From positions 1-64,000 of the forward strand of contig NZ_APNM01000001.1 in the NCBI RefSeq assembly GCF_040361335.1: a stretch of DNA of 64,000 bases, in the 5' to 3' direction. Position numbers and translations under genes: made by a program. The notes under the pieces were generated by a model. That model ran no database searches and was not told the DNA's origin. It worked only from the letters and a program-made list of their open reading frames with translations. Shown one piece after another: positions 1 to 7,184 of this stretch (its first letter is position 1; each line of letters begins with the position of its first letter). The stretch is from APNM01 sp040361335. Its GTDB lineage: Bacteria > Pseudomonadota > Gammaproteobacteria > Nevskiales > Salinisphaeraceae.

Positions 1-1913
1 ATCCGGTCGAGCCGCTCGCGCCCGATACCCAGTACACCGTGCAGGTGGGTTTCGGTATAACCGATCTGGCCGGCAACACGCTGACAGGCAGCTTCCCGGA
101 CATCACCTTCAACACCGAGAGCATGGTCGTGCCGTTCGACGCCGACGGCCGGCCCAGCACGATCGATCCGACGCAGCGGGAGGCCGTGCGCCAGACAGCG
201 CCCTTCCTGACGGTGCTGACCCCCGGCATGCCGTGCGCGCTGCAGCCGGCCTCGGACGAGCCGGCCTCGGATTTCCGTAGCGGCGGCGACGTGGCGGGAC
301 GCTGTGTCGGCGACGACCCGGCAATGCCGGGCGAGTACCCCGCGCCGCCACCGCTGGGTACGGAAGAGGCGCCCGCCAACCTCCCCGGCATCGACGAGGC
401 CGTGGTCCAGTTCCCGGCACCGGTGGGGTCGGTTATCAACTACCCCGTGTTCCCGCAGCCGGCGAACAATTCAGTGGACGCCTATTTCTCCAAGCCGGTC
501 CGGGCCGACACCATCCGCCTGGCGGACGGCTGCCTGATCGGGGGCAACGGCGGGAACGTCAACACGGTCAGCGACGCCACCGTGGCAATCCAGGTGATGA
601 ACGACAGCGGCAACTGCACCGGCGTGGTGGACGGCGGCTTGTCCCTGCTCACGCCAAACCAGCCGTTGACTCGGGGCTTCACCTTCCGGCCAGTCGACGG
701 TTTCGCGGAAGGCCAACGTTACTGGACGGTGATCTGCGGCAGTGACGACCCGGTCAACGGCGACACGGGCACGGTGTGCAATACCGACGCGACGATCCTG
801 GGTCAGAACGGATTGCGCCTGAACACCAATCCGTTGTTGGGCACCGGCACCCGCGTTATCGGTTCGACATCGGATCAGAGCCTGGACTGCTACATCCCGA
901 ATAACCACCCCAACCCCAAGTGCTATGACGACAACCGGGGACAGGGCGGGCCCGACATCACCATGCCGTTCGACGGCACGTCGCCGACGCGCGACTTTTA
1001 CGCGACCACGCTGGCCTTGCCGGAGACCGACAGCAACGGCAACGGCTTCCTGGATAACCAGGATACCGGCGTCAATGCGACAACGCCGAACGGGCTCAAC
1101 GCGAAAGTCGGCGGCATGAACACCGACGAACAGACGGCATCGAACTCTGCAGGCATTGGACGGCCGTTCAACGACGCCCTCGGCCGGGAACACATACAGC
1201 AATCGAACATCGTGTATGCGTTCACGGGTTTTGGGCTGGTCCCCGACAAGGCGGCGACAGTGAACCGCGAGGCGGACGTAGGCTACCTGAGCGGTGGGGT
1301 GCCGACCGCCATACGCGAGCGCGTCGAGGGCGAAGCCTGTGCCGCGGCCGCGGAGGTGCGCTTCGACGACGGCACGTCCGTGCTCGGCGCCGGCGCCCCG
1401 GCTACCTGCGTGCCCGTGGACCTGTTGCCCGGCGGCCTGACCACGATCACGAGTCTTGAGGGGGGCGGTGTTGGCGAGACAGGCCGCACGTTGCTGCGAT
1501 TCCCTTACGCGCTCGACGAGCAGGGCGAACCGACCGGCAAACCGCAGACGGGCTACATCGTTCCGGAATGCACCGGCACCGATCTGCAGGGCGAGGACTA
1601 TCACTACGCCCCCTGTTTTGTGGCCGATCTGACGGTCACGGTCATTGGCAATGACGGCGCGACGAATCCCAGCGGGCTCGAGCTATTGATCCCGCAACAG
1701 GATATCAACGTGCAGGCCTACGGCCCGGTTGCGTTCGAACAGAACGGCCGGCTCGTGATCTCGACGAAGAACGCCAATGTCTTTGCCCCGGTCGCCTATC
1801 TAAACTTTATGGGGTTCACCGCAGCGACACTCCCGACACCGACGTTCGCGGGCGGTCAGTCGCTTCAGTTGGTTGGCCCCGCCATCCACGGCGGCATCTC
1901 TTTCCCGAAATAA
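1..1913 (+). CDS. Ig-like (Big_5/SbsA-type) large exported protein, paralogue A, 5' end outside window
   Basis: The reading frame is open from base 3, so the gene starts left of the window; the GTG at 39 is internal because the residues before it match paralogue C. About 636 residues are visible. The frame enters at the end of a Big_5 Ig-like domain (ITDLAGNTLTGSF). A second Ig-like unit follows (YFSKPVRADTI to LRLNTNPLLGTGTR), then an Asp/Asn-rich calcium-type loop (DSNGNGFLD) and a conserved C-terminal block ending LQLVGPAIHGGISFPK. Several paired cysteines suit an extracytoplasmic protein. The last ~120 residues are almost identical to paralogue D on the opposite strand, while internal loops differ. 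Function is unknown; surface or periplasmic location is inferred. Confidence 0.8.
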   Translation, partial: PVEPLAPDTQYTVQVGFGITDLAGNTLTGSFPDITFNTESMVVPFDADGRPSTIDPTQREAVRQTAPFLTVLTPGMPCALQPASDEPASDFRSGGDVAGRCVGDDPAMPGEYPAPPPLGTEEAPANLPGIDEAVVQFPAPVGSVINYPVFPQPANNSVDAYFSKPVRADTIRLADGCLIGGNGGNVNTVSDATVAIQVMNDSGNCTGVVDGGLSLLTPNQPLTRGFTFRPVDGFAEGQRYWTVICGSDDPVNGDTGTVCNTDATILGQNGLRLNTNPLLGTGTRVIGSTSDQSLDCYIPNNHPNPKCYDDNRGQGGPDITMPFDGTSPTRDFYATTLALPETDSNGNGFLDNQDTGVNATTPNGLNAKVGGMNTDEQTASNSAGIGRPFNDALGREHIQQSNIVYAFTGFGLVPDKAATVNREADVGYLSGGVPTAIRERVEGEACAAAAEVRFDDGTSVLGAGAPATCVPVDLLPGGLTTITSLEGGGVGETGRTLLRFPYALDEQGEPTGKPQTGYIVPECTGTDLQGEDYHYAPCFVADLTVTVIGNDGATNPSGLELLIPQQDINVQAYGPVAFEQNGRLVISTKNANVFAPVAYLNFMGFTAATLPTPTFAGGQSLQLVGPAIHGGISFPK

Positions 1914-1929
1914 AGCAGAGGCGAGACAA

Positions 1930-1991
1930 GGGGTCGGACATATTTGTCTGATCCGATTTGAACACGGGGAGGCTTCGGCCTCCCCTTTTTT
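1930..1991 (+). terminator. Two-hairpin 3' element: REP-like hairpin plus intrinsic terminator
   Basis: Just after paralogue A comes a first stem, GGTCGGACA pairing with TGTCTGATC using two G·U pairs. Next is a perfect 8-bp stem GGGGAGGC–TTCG–GCCTCCCC at 1966–1985 followed by six T (1986–1991), a textbook rho-independent terminator. Near-copies follow paralogues C and D, and an orphan copy lies at 6159–6224. Confidence 0.9.
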
Positions 1992-2033
1992 GTCCTCTAA
2001 CACGCGCTTCTGCATTCCCCCGCCCGGCAACGA

Positions 2034-4265
2034 TTGTCGTCCCCTTCGACCGACGCCGGCGGAGATGTCACCGCCCCACGGATCACGGCGCAGTATCCGA
2101 GCGCGTGCCTGTATACCTTCGGGCGAACCGCCTTCGACGCTTCCGCAGACCTGACGGCAGGGCTTGCGACGGTCGCCGCGTCCGAAGCGGGATGCACCAC
2201 TACCAATGAGGCGCACGCGCCCCCGGAGCGTGAGGCGGACGTCGAATTTCTCGACCCGGAGGCGAACAGCTTTCCGCTCGATGGCAATCCCGCCATCACC
2301 TTCTCCGAGCCCGTCGATCCCACCTCGCTGGACGGCAACATCCTGATGACCGACGGCGGCGGTACGCCCGTCGACGTGCGGCTTCGCGCCGAGGGATCGA
2401 GCATCGTGATCGATCCGGCCAATCGGTTGGATGCCGACACCGAGTACACCATCACCGTGTCCAACGGCGTCACGGACCTGGCCGGCAACGGGCTGCAGGG
2501 CAGCTATGCGCCGGGCCTGCTGACCTTCACCACCGAGACGATGGTGGCTCCGCAGGGCGATGTCGTGCCTACCGAGCGCGAGCCCGTCCGGCAGGCCGCG
2601 CCCTTCCTGACGGTGCTCACGCCGGGTATGCCGTGCGCCCTGATGTCCGCCGCGGATAATCCGGAGAGCGACTTCCGCGAGGGCGGCAACATGGCGGGCC
2701 GCTGTGTCGGCGATTCGGCGACGCAAAGCGGAGACTTCCCGCCGCCGGTTGCCAACCCCGCGGGCTACCTTCCGGTGCTCGACTCCCCGGTGAGCGCGGA
2801 GATCCAGTACCCGGTCTTCAATCACCCCGCCAACCTCGCTATCGAGGCGCACTTCTCGAAGCCGGTGCGGGCCAAGACCGTTGCGCTTGCGGACGGCTGC
2901 CTGATCGGCGGTAACGGCGCCATGGCGACCAGCGGCACCGTCGCGGTACAGCGCATGAGCGAGACCGGCGAGTGCCAGGGTGTCGTGGAAGGCGCGCTCA
3001 CCTTCAGCCACCCGAACGCGGGACTGACGCGCGACTTCAGCTTCCGCCCGGCCGACGGCTTCGAGCCCGGCGCACGCTACTGGATCGTCGTCTGCGGCAG
3101 CCCGGACCCCGTCTGGGACGCGGGGCCGAGCGAATGCAGCAGCGGGCAGACCATCCTAGGGCAGAACGGCCTCTCCCTGAACACGACACCATTGCTCGGC
3201 ACCGGCACACGGATTCTTGGTACTAATAGTCGGATTGGCTGCGAGGAAGGCGAATCTACGAGAATCGACTGCTGGGACGACAACCGTGGCCAGGGTGGCC
3301 CCGATATCGTCATGCCCTTCGACGGCGCGCCGACCACCGAGGATTTCTATGCCGTTCAGCTTGCCTTGCCGCAGACGGATACCAACGGCAACGGCGTGTT
3401 CGACAACCTGCCGATCCCCGAAGGCCTTGACCCTTCAACCGAGACTCTCATCGCTGGTTTCCATACCGGTCAGGATCGCTCTCAGGTCGACCGTTCGGGC
3501 TTCAACGATGTGTTCGGGCTGGAACGCGCTCAACGCGCCAATATGGCTTATGTCGGTGCCATAAAAGCATTCGGCACCCAACTCGCGGAGGCCGCGTTCC
3601 TAAGTGGCGGTCAGGCGGTGGCCATCCGTCAGCGCACGAGTGGCGATGAGTGCGCGGATGCCATGAACATCATGAACGAGATGGGCACGCGCCTGGATGA
3701 CAGCGACGATGTGCCTATCGTCGGTCCGGACGCCCCCGAGGAATGCGTGCCGGTGGACCTGCTGCCCGGCGGGCTGTTGACCCTCAGCGCCATCTCAGGC
3801 ACTAACCTTACCCCGACGGGACGTCTCCTCCTTCGTTTTCCCTACCAGACGGACGAGGCCGGCAACGCCACGGACAAGCCGCAGCGGGGCTACATCGTGC
3901 CGCGCTGCCAGGGCAGCTTCCAGGGCGAGGCCTACGATTACCAGCCCTGCTTCGTGGGGAACCTGCGCGTCACCGTGAATGCCAACGACGCGAAGGGACT
4001 ACCCGGCGCTAGCTACCTGGAACCCGGCGGCAGCCTGACACTTCCACAGCAGGATATCAATGTCCAGGCCTTCGGCCCGGTGACCCTCGCGCATAACGGC
4101 AGGCAGATTATTTCCACCAGGAACGCAAACACCTTCTCAGTGACCTCCTACCTCGCAGGATTTGACGTTGGTCTTGCGGCACCCACCAATGCAGGCGATC
4201 AGCACCTGCAACTGGTAGGCCCGCCCATCCACGGCGGCCCGGTTCAGAGCTTCGATGTGCCCTGA
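2034..4265 (+). CDS. Ig-like (Big_5/SbsA-type) protein, paralogue B, lacking a recognisable 5' end
   Basis: The frame is open from 2001, just after a TAA, but has no ATG or GTG near its start; the first candidate is TTG at 2034, with no clear Shine–Dalgarno site and no signal peptide. It encodes up to 743 residues. Order: PRITAQYPSAC block, Big_5 domain (about residues 75–165, ITFSEPVDPTSLDGNILM), a cysteine-rich second Ig-like unit (YFSKPVRA-like), calcium-type loop DTNGNGVFD, conserved C-terminus ending LQLVGPPIHGG. It is the most diverged of the four paralogues. It begins ~40 bp after the terminator of paralogue A and no promoter was seen between them, so expression is doubtful: it may be a silent cassette or a truncated gene. 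Confidence 0.7.
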   Translation: MSSPSTDAGGDVTAPRITAQYPSACLYTFGRTAFDASADLTAGLATVAASEAGCTTTNEAHAPPEREADVEFLDPEANSFPLDGNPAITFSEPVDPTSLDGNILMTDGGGTPVDVRLRAEGSSIVIDPANRLDADTEYTITVSNGVTDLAGNGLQGSYAPGLLTFTTETMVAPQGDVVPTEREPVRQAAPFLTVLTPGMPCALMSAADNPESDFREGGNMAGRCVGDSATQSGDFPPPVANPAGYLPVLDSPVSAEIQYPVFNHPANLAIEAHFSKPVRAKTVALADGCLIGGNGAMATSGTVAVQRMSETGECQGVVEGALTFSHPNAGLTRDFSFRPADGFEPGARYWIVVCGSPDPVWDAGPSECSSGQTILGQNGLSLNTTPLLGTGTRILGTNSRIGCEEGESTRIDCWDDNRGQGGPDIVMPFDGAPTTEDFYAVQLALPQTDTNGNGVFDNLPIPEGLDPSTETLIAGFHTGQDRSQVDRSGFNDVFGLERAQRANMAYVGAIKAFGTQLAEAAFLSGGQAVAIRQRTSGDECADAMNIMNEMGTRLDDSDDVPIVGPDAPEECVPVDLLPGGLLTLSAISGTNLTPTGRLLLRFPYQTDEAGNATDKPQRGYIVPRCQGSFQGEAYDYQPCFVGNLRVTVNANDAKGLPGASYLEPGGSLTLPQQDINVQAFGPVTLAHNGRQIISTRNANTFSVTSYLAGFDVGLAAPTNAGDQHLQLVGPPIHGGPVQSFDVP

Positions 4266-4294
4266 TCCGGGGACGTGACCTGCCACGATCCACA

Positions 4295-4320
4295 GGGGAG
4301 GCTTCGGCCTCCCCTTTTTT
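4295..4320 (+). terminator. Intrinsic terminator after paralogue B
   Basis: The same GGGGAGGC–TTCG–GCCTCCCC stem (4295–4314) followed by six T. The REP-like first hairpin found after paralogues A, C and D is missing here. Confidence 0.88.
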
Positions 4321-4377
4321 CGCCGAGCGGAGAATGGGGACAGATACCCCTTACTCCTTCTTCACGCGCATACGCCG

Positions 4378-5583
4378 TTACGTCAGCGCCACGGGCGACA
4401 TGATCGTGGCCTGCGACAGTCGATCGATCTCGGCTGGCGGGACGCCTGCTTGCTCGTACATATCTTTCCAGTCAGCCATCCGTGCGCACGTGTCTGCGAT
4501 AACGGCTTCTGCCTGATCCACTGTCAAACCGAATCGGCCGGCCTGGGAGCGTGCATTGCTCAGTGTCGATGCCTTGCCGGCATCGCCAACGTCCATGGCC
4601 TGGCGGCCTTCCTGTCCGACTCGCGGCGTGGGGAGCAGGTCGTAGGCGGGCGTGAGCTCAAGCCATTCGCCATCCCAGAAGCAGGCATGGTTCTTGGCGT
4701 GGTCGTCCGTGTTACCGATCAGGATGTTGAACACCATGCGCCGATATAGCTCGACGGTATCTTCTTGCGGACGACGGGACAGGCGCCTGAGAACTTCAGC
4801 GAGCTCAGGATAGCTCGCCAGGCGGGCTTCGGTTTCGTCCAGTTGCAGCAAGGTCAGGGCGCTCAGCAGGAGGCGCCTGGTGATGCCGCTGTGCCCTGTC
4901 AGTCGGTCGAATCGCCGTACCAGCAGTATCGACTTTCCGTCGACATGCGCCAGCCGATGCTCCGGAACATCGATACCGCAGAGCCGGGCCAGTGAGAGCG
5001 TGGCAAGCTCGGATTCGACCACCGAAAACCGATCCTGAGACGAGCTGAATTTGGCGATCCAATGACCGTGTTCGTCACGAATGGCGGCCTTGGGCCGCGC
5101 GCCGCCAATGCTGGTGCCGTGCTCCAGGGCCAATCGTAGATCTTCGGGCAACGGGGCCTGACTTTCCACGTATGCTGCTGCGTCTAGGATCTGCGAAAGC
5201 GTGGCCGTCGATTGCTTCGGTGGTTGGTAGCAGTGCGGATCGGGCTGGAAGTGGAGTGCGCCGATGCGATCGCCGCCGCCCGACAAAAGATACTCGATCT
5301 CGCTCAACCGAGCCTGATTGGAGCGGTACTCGATCACCCGCCGTCCCCAATTGTCGGGCGCCGCATCCGCGATGGCACCGGGCAACCGACCCGGCATCGG
5401 GCCGGATACCGGAGCCGGCCCAAGACGCAAGGCATGCGGATCCAGGGGAATTGCCTCAGCGCGGTCCCGATAGCTGCGACCGTAAACGAATCGGATCACG
5501 CCGTTCTCGTCGAGAAGGCGCCCGCAGACGACAGGCGAGGTTGCCTTCGGCAGCCAGACCCAGACATAGGCTTCAGAAGTCAT
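4378..5583 (-). CDS. hipA: HipA-family serine/threonine kinase toxin
   Basis: 401 residues, usual HipA length. The HipA N-terminal 'couple' domain (VWVWLPKATSPVVCGRL, then GPMPGRLPGAIADAAPDNWG) is followed by the kinase-like domain with GTSIGGARPKAAI (P-loop-like/ATP site), WIAKFSS, the catalytic loop NILIGNTDDHAKNH and the DLLP metal-binding segment. HipA kinases phosphorylate a cytoplasmic target, classically glutamyl-tRNA synthetase, and are held inactive by HipB. The start overlaps the end of the upstream HTH gene by 11 nt, the normal hipBA arrangement. It lies between the two converging Ig-like gene pairs. Confidence 0.93.
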   Translation of the reverse strand: MTSEAYVWVWLPKATSPVVCGRLLDENGVIRFVYGRSYRDRAEAIPLDPHALRLGPAPVSGPMPGRLPGAIADAAPDNWGRRVIEYRSNQARLSEIEYLLSGGGDRIGALHFQPDPHCYQPPKQSTATLSQILDAAAYVESQAPLPEDLRLALEHGTSIGGARPKAAIRDEHGHWIAKFSSSQDRFSVVESELATLSLARLCGIDVPEHRLAHVDGKSILLVRRFDRLTGHSGITRRLLLSALTLLQLDETEARLASYPELAEVLRRLSRRPQEDTVELYRRMVFNILIGNTDDHAKNHACFWDGEWLELTPAYDLLPTPRVGQEGRQAMDVGDAGKASTLSNARSQAGRFGLTVDQAEAVIADTCARMADWKDMYEQAGVPPAEIDRLSQATIMSPVALT

Positions 5584-5881
5584 CTATCGGCTTCTTCGGC
5601 GAGCGAACACGCATCGGCGGATCGTCGGCCGGGGGCATGCCCGTGCTAAGCCCCGGCAGTCCAAGTGCCCACGCCAGCGCGGCATAGATTCCAGCGCCGA
5701 CACCAGGATCGCCGCGCTCGGCGGCGCGTACGGTCGTGGCGCTGATATTCAGGCGTGCTGCCAGCGCCTTTTGCGTCTCTCGGCGCCGTGCGCGACCGGC
5801 ACGCAGCGCTGCGCCCAGTTCAGCCAGGTCCCGCGATACCGGCACTGGCAATGTCTCTCCTTGCGCGATACGACTTCTCAT
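5573..5881 (-). CDS. hipB: HipB-type XRE antitoxin / autorepressor
   Basis: 102 residues from the ATG at 5881; a TTG further up at 5911 falls inside the inverted repeat and is less likely. An XRE helix-turn-helix (LGAALRAGRARRRETQKALAARL, then NISATTVRAAERGD) occupies about residues 20–75. Translationally coupled to hipA by an 11-nt overlap. HipB proteins neutralise HipA and repress the operon through inverted repeats upstream; one lies at 5895–5915. Confidence 0.85.
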   Translation of the reverse strand: MRSRIAQGETLPVPVSRDLAELGAALRAGRARRRETQKALAARLNISATTVRAAERGDPGVGAGIYAALAWALGLPGLSTGMPPADDPPMRVRSPKKPIDDF

Positions 5882-5894
5882 GATCAATATACTA

Positions 5895-5915
5895 CGCCTT
5901 AATGCTTTCAAGGCG
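5895..5915. promoter_or_regulatory. Inverted repeat upstream of hipBA, probable HipB operator
   Basis: CGCCTT (5895–5900) and AAGGCG (5910–5915) form a perfect 6-bp inverted repeat with a 9-nt spacer, 14 nt upstream of the hipB ATG. Position and symmetry suit autoregulation; binding is inferred. Confidence 0.55.
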
Positions 5916-5968
5916 CAATATCTTGTTCAAGACTACGAAAGGGACAGCCGCAGTTATTGCCATTCACA

Positions 5969-6027
5969 GGGAAGTCGGGGTCAGGTCTTGTGATTTGCTG
6001 GATTGCAAGACCTGACCCCGACTTCCC
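5969..6027. repeat. REP-like perfect 22-bp inverted repeat
   Basis: The arms 5969–5990 (starting GGGAAGTCGGGGTCAGG) and 6006–6027 are exact reverse complements across a 15-nt loop. GGGGTCAGGTCTTG palindromes of this kind resemble REP sequences linked to Y1 (RAYT) transposases. No such transposase is in the window. The rest of 5916–6158 has no gene I can support. Confidence 0.75.
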
Positions 6028-6158
6028 GGCCCCGTGCATGCCGGATCACGAGAATATCCCGGCCAAATCGCTTACTGAACATATGGACTCGTTATAGGTG
6101 CGAAGGCTACCCTCAACCATCGAAAGACTGACGTATCCCCGATTTCCTGCCTAGCGCT

Positions 6159-6224
6159 AAAAAGGGGAGGCCGAAGCCTCCCCGTGTTCAAATCGGATCA
6201 GATAAATGTGTCTGACCCCTTTTA
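6159..6224 (-). terminator. Orphan copy of the two-hairpin terminator element
   Basis: Read on the minus strand: a REP-like stem (GGTCAGA with TCTGATC, about 6195–6218), then the GGGGAGGC–TTCG–GCCTCCCC stem (6164–6183) and five T (6159–6163). It resembles the element after the Ig-like genes but has no such gene attached. A degenerate second copy of the hairpin is at about 6248–6275. It may end vapBC transcripts or mark a lost cassette. Confidence 0.75.
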
Positions 6225-6305
6225 TCCTTTATCGACCGCGCTCGGCGAAAAAAAGAGACCGAAGCCTCCCCTTTTCAGTACCGCATCCGACGATGCCACC
6301 GGCCG

Positions 6306-6701
6306 CTATTCAAGCCAGTTTTCCAGCGATAGATCGGGGACTCGGGAGAATTCGCGCTTGTTGTCTGTAACCAGGGTGGCGCCGATGGCGAGCGTTTGCG
6401 CTGCGATCCAGGTGTCGTTGGCGCCGATCGGGGTGCCCTGGCGTTCCAGATGCGCGCGTACCCGGGCATATTGGCGGCAGGTTTCGCGATCTATCCCCAG
6501 TAGCGGCAGGCGTTTCGCCAATGTGTCGATCCGAGCACGATTGCGCTCGCCATAGGCACTTTTCTCCGCACCGAATTCGAGTTCGCCCAGCACGATGGAC
6601 GAGAGTCGTAGTTGCGGCAGGGGCAGGGTTTCGAGTGTTCGGCGAACCCGCGAATCACCCTTCATCGAAGCGATGACGATGTTGGTGTCCAGCAGGTACA
6701 C
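6306..6701 (-). CDS. vapC: PIN-domain ribonuclease toxin (VapC family)
   Basis: 131 residues, typical VapC size. Acidic PIN residues are visible: D5 in LLDTN, E in LGELEFG, D in GANDTWIAAQ, and D in TLVTDNKREF. These coordinate Mg2+/Mn2+ for tRNA or other RNA cleavage in the cytoplasm. It starts 3 nt after the stop of the upstream antitoxin gene, so the pair is one operon. Its natural RNA target cannot be told from sequence. Confidence 0.93.
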   Translation of the reverse strand: MYLLDTNIVIASMKGDSRVRRTLETLPLPQLRLSSIVLGELEFGAEKSAYGERNRARIDTLAKRLPLLGIDRETCRQYARVRAHLERQGTPIGANDTWIAAQTLAIGATLVTDNKREFSRVPDLSLENWLE

Positions 6702-6704
6702 GAC

Positions 6705-6938
6705 CTAACGGCCCAGTTCGGGGACGGGTTCCGCGGGTGGATCGGCCGGGGCCTCCAGGTCGATGTCATCGGCTTGCCAGAAATCACGAAATGCGTCGGC
6801 GGCCATGCGCGGGGCATCCGGCACCAATCGGCCTATGATCTTGCCATGACGGGTCACGGCGATCTCGTTCCCCGACTCTACTTCCGCCAGGATGGCGGAG
6901 AGATGGGCTTTCATTTCCACGATGGAGACCGTTTTCAT
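6705..6938 (-). CDS. Phd/YefM-type antitoxin (VapB role)
   Basis: 77 residues. The N-terminus (KTVSIVEMKAHLSAILAEVESG, then NEIAVTRHGKIIGRLVP) is the Phd/YefM DNA-binding fold; the acidic, proline-rich tail (ADDIDLEAPADPPAEP) should be the flexible segment that covers the PIN toxin. Phd-type antitoxins commonly pair with PIN toxins. A perfect palindrome 22 nt upstream is the likely autoregulatory operator. Confidence 0.9.
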   Translation of the reverse strand: MKTVSIVEMKAHLSAILAEVESGNEIAVTRHGKIIGRLVPDAPRMAADAFRDFWQADDIDLEAPADPPAEPVPELGR

Positions 6939-6959
6939 CTGTATCTGTGAGACCTAAAA

Positions 6960-6981
6960 AATATGACCATATGGTCATATT
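6960..6981. promoter_or_regulatory. Perfect 22-bp palindrome, probable antitoxin operator
   Basis: AATATGACCAT followed directly by its exact reverse complement ATGGTCATATT, 21 nt upstream of the antitoxin ATG. Phd-family antitoxins bind short palindromes of this kind to repress their own operon. The AT-rich centre would overlap the promoter. Confidence 0.75.
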
Positions 6982-7106
6982 AGAGCTGCGCGTCCACAAT
7001 AGCAAGCTCCCGTGCGTGCGGCACTAGCTCGGCCTTACATCAAAGTCGATAAGGCGCAGTATTGCTCACAATCAAGTCCGCCTTCCCCGGCAAAGTGCGA
7101 TGAATC

Positions 7107-7169
7107 AAAAAAGGGGAGGCCGAAGCCTCCCCTTGTTCAAACCGGATCAGATCAATGTATCCGACCCCT
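7107..7169 (-). terminator. Two-hairpin terminator element after paralogue C
   Basis: On the minus strand: REP-like stem GGTCGGAT with ATCTGATC, then GGGGAGGC–TTCG–GCCTCCCC (7113–7132) and six T (7107–7112). Compared with the element after paralogue A, both stem sides have changed and still pair. Confidence 0.9.
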
Positions 7170-7184
7170 TGTCTCGCCTCTTCT

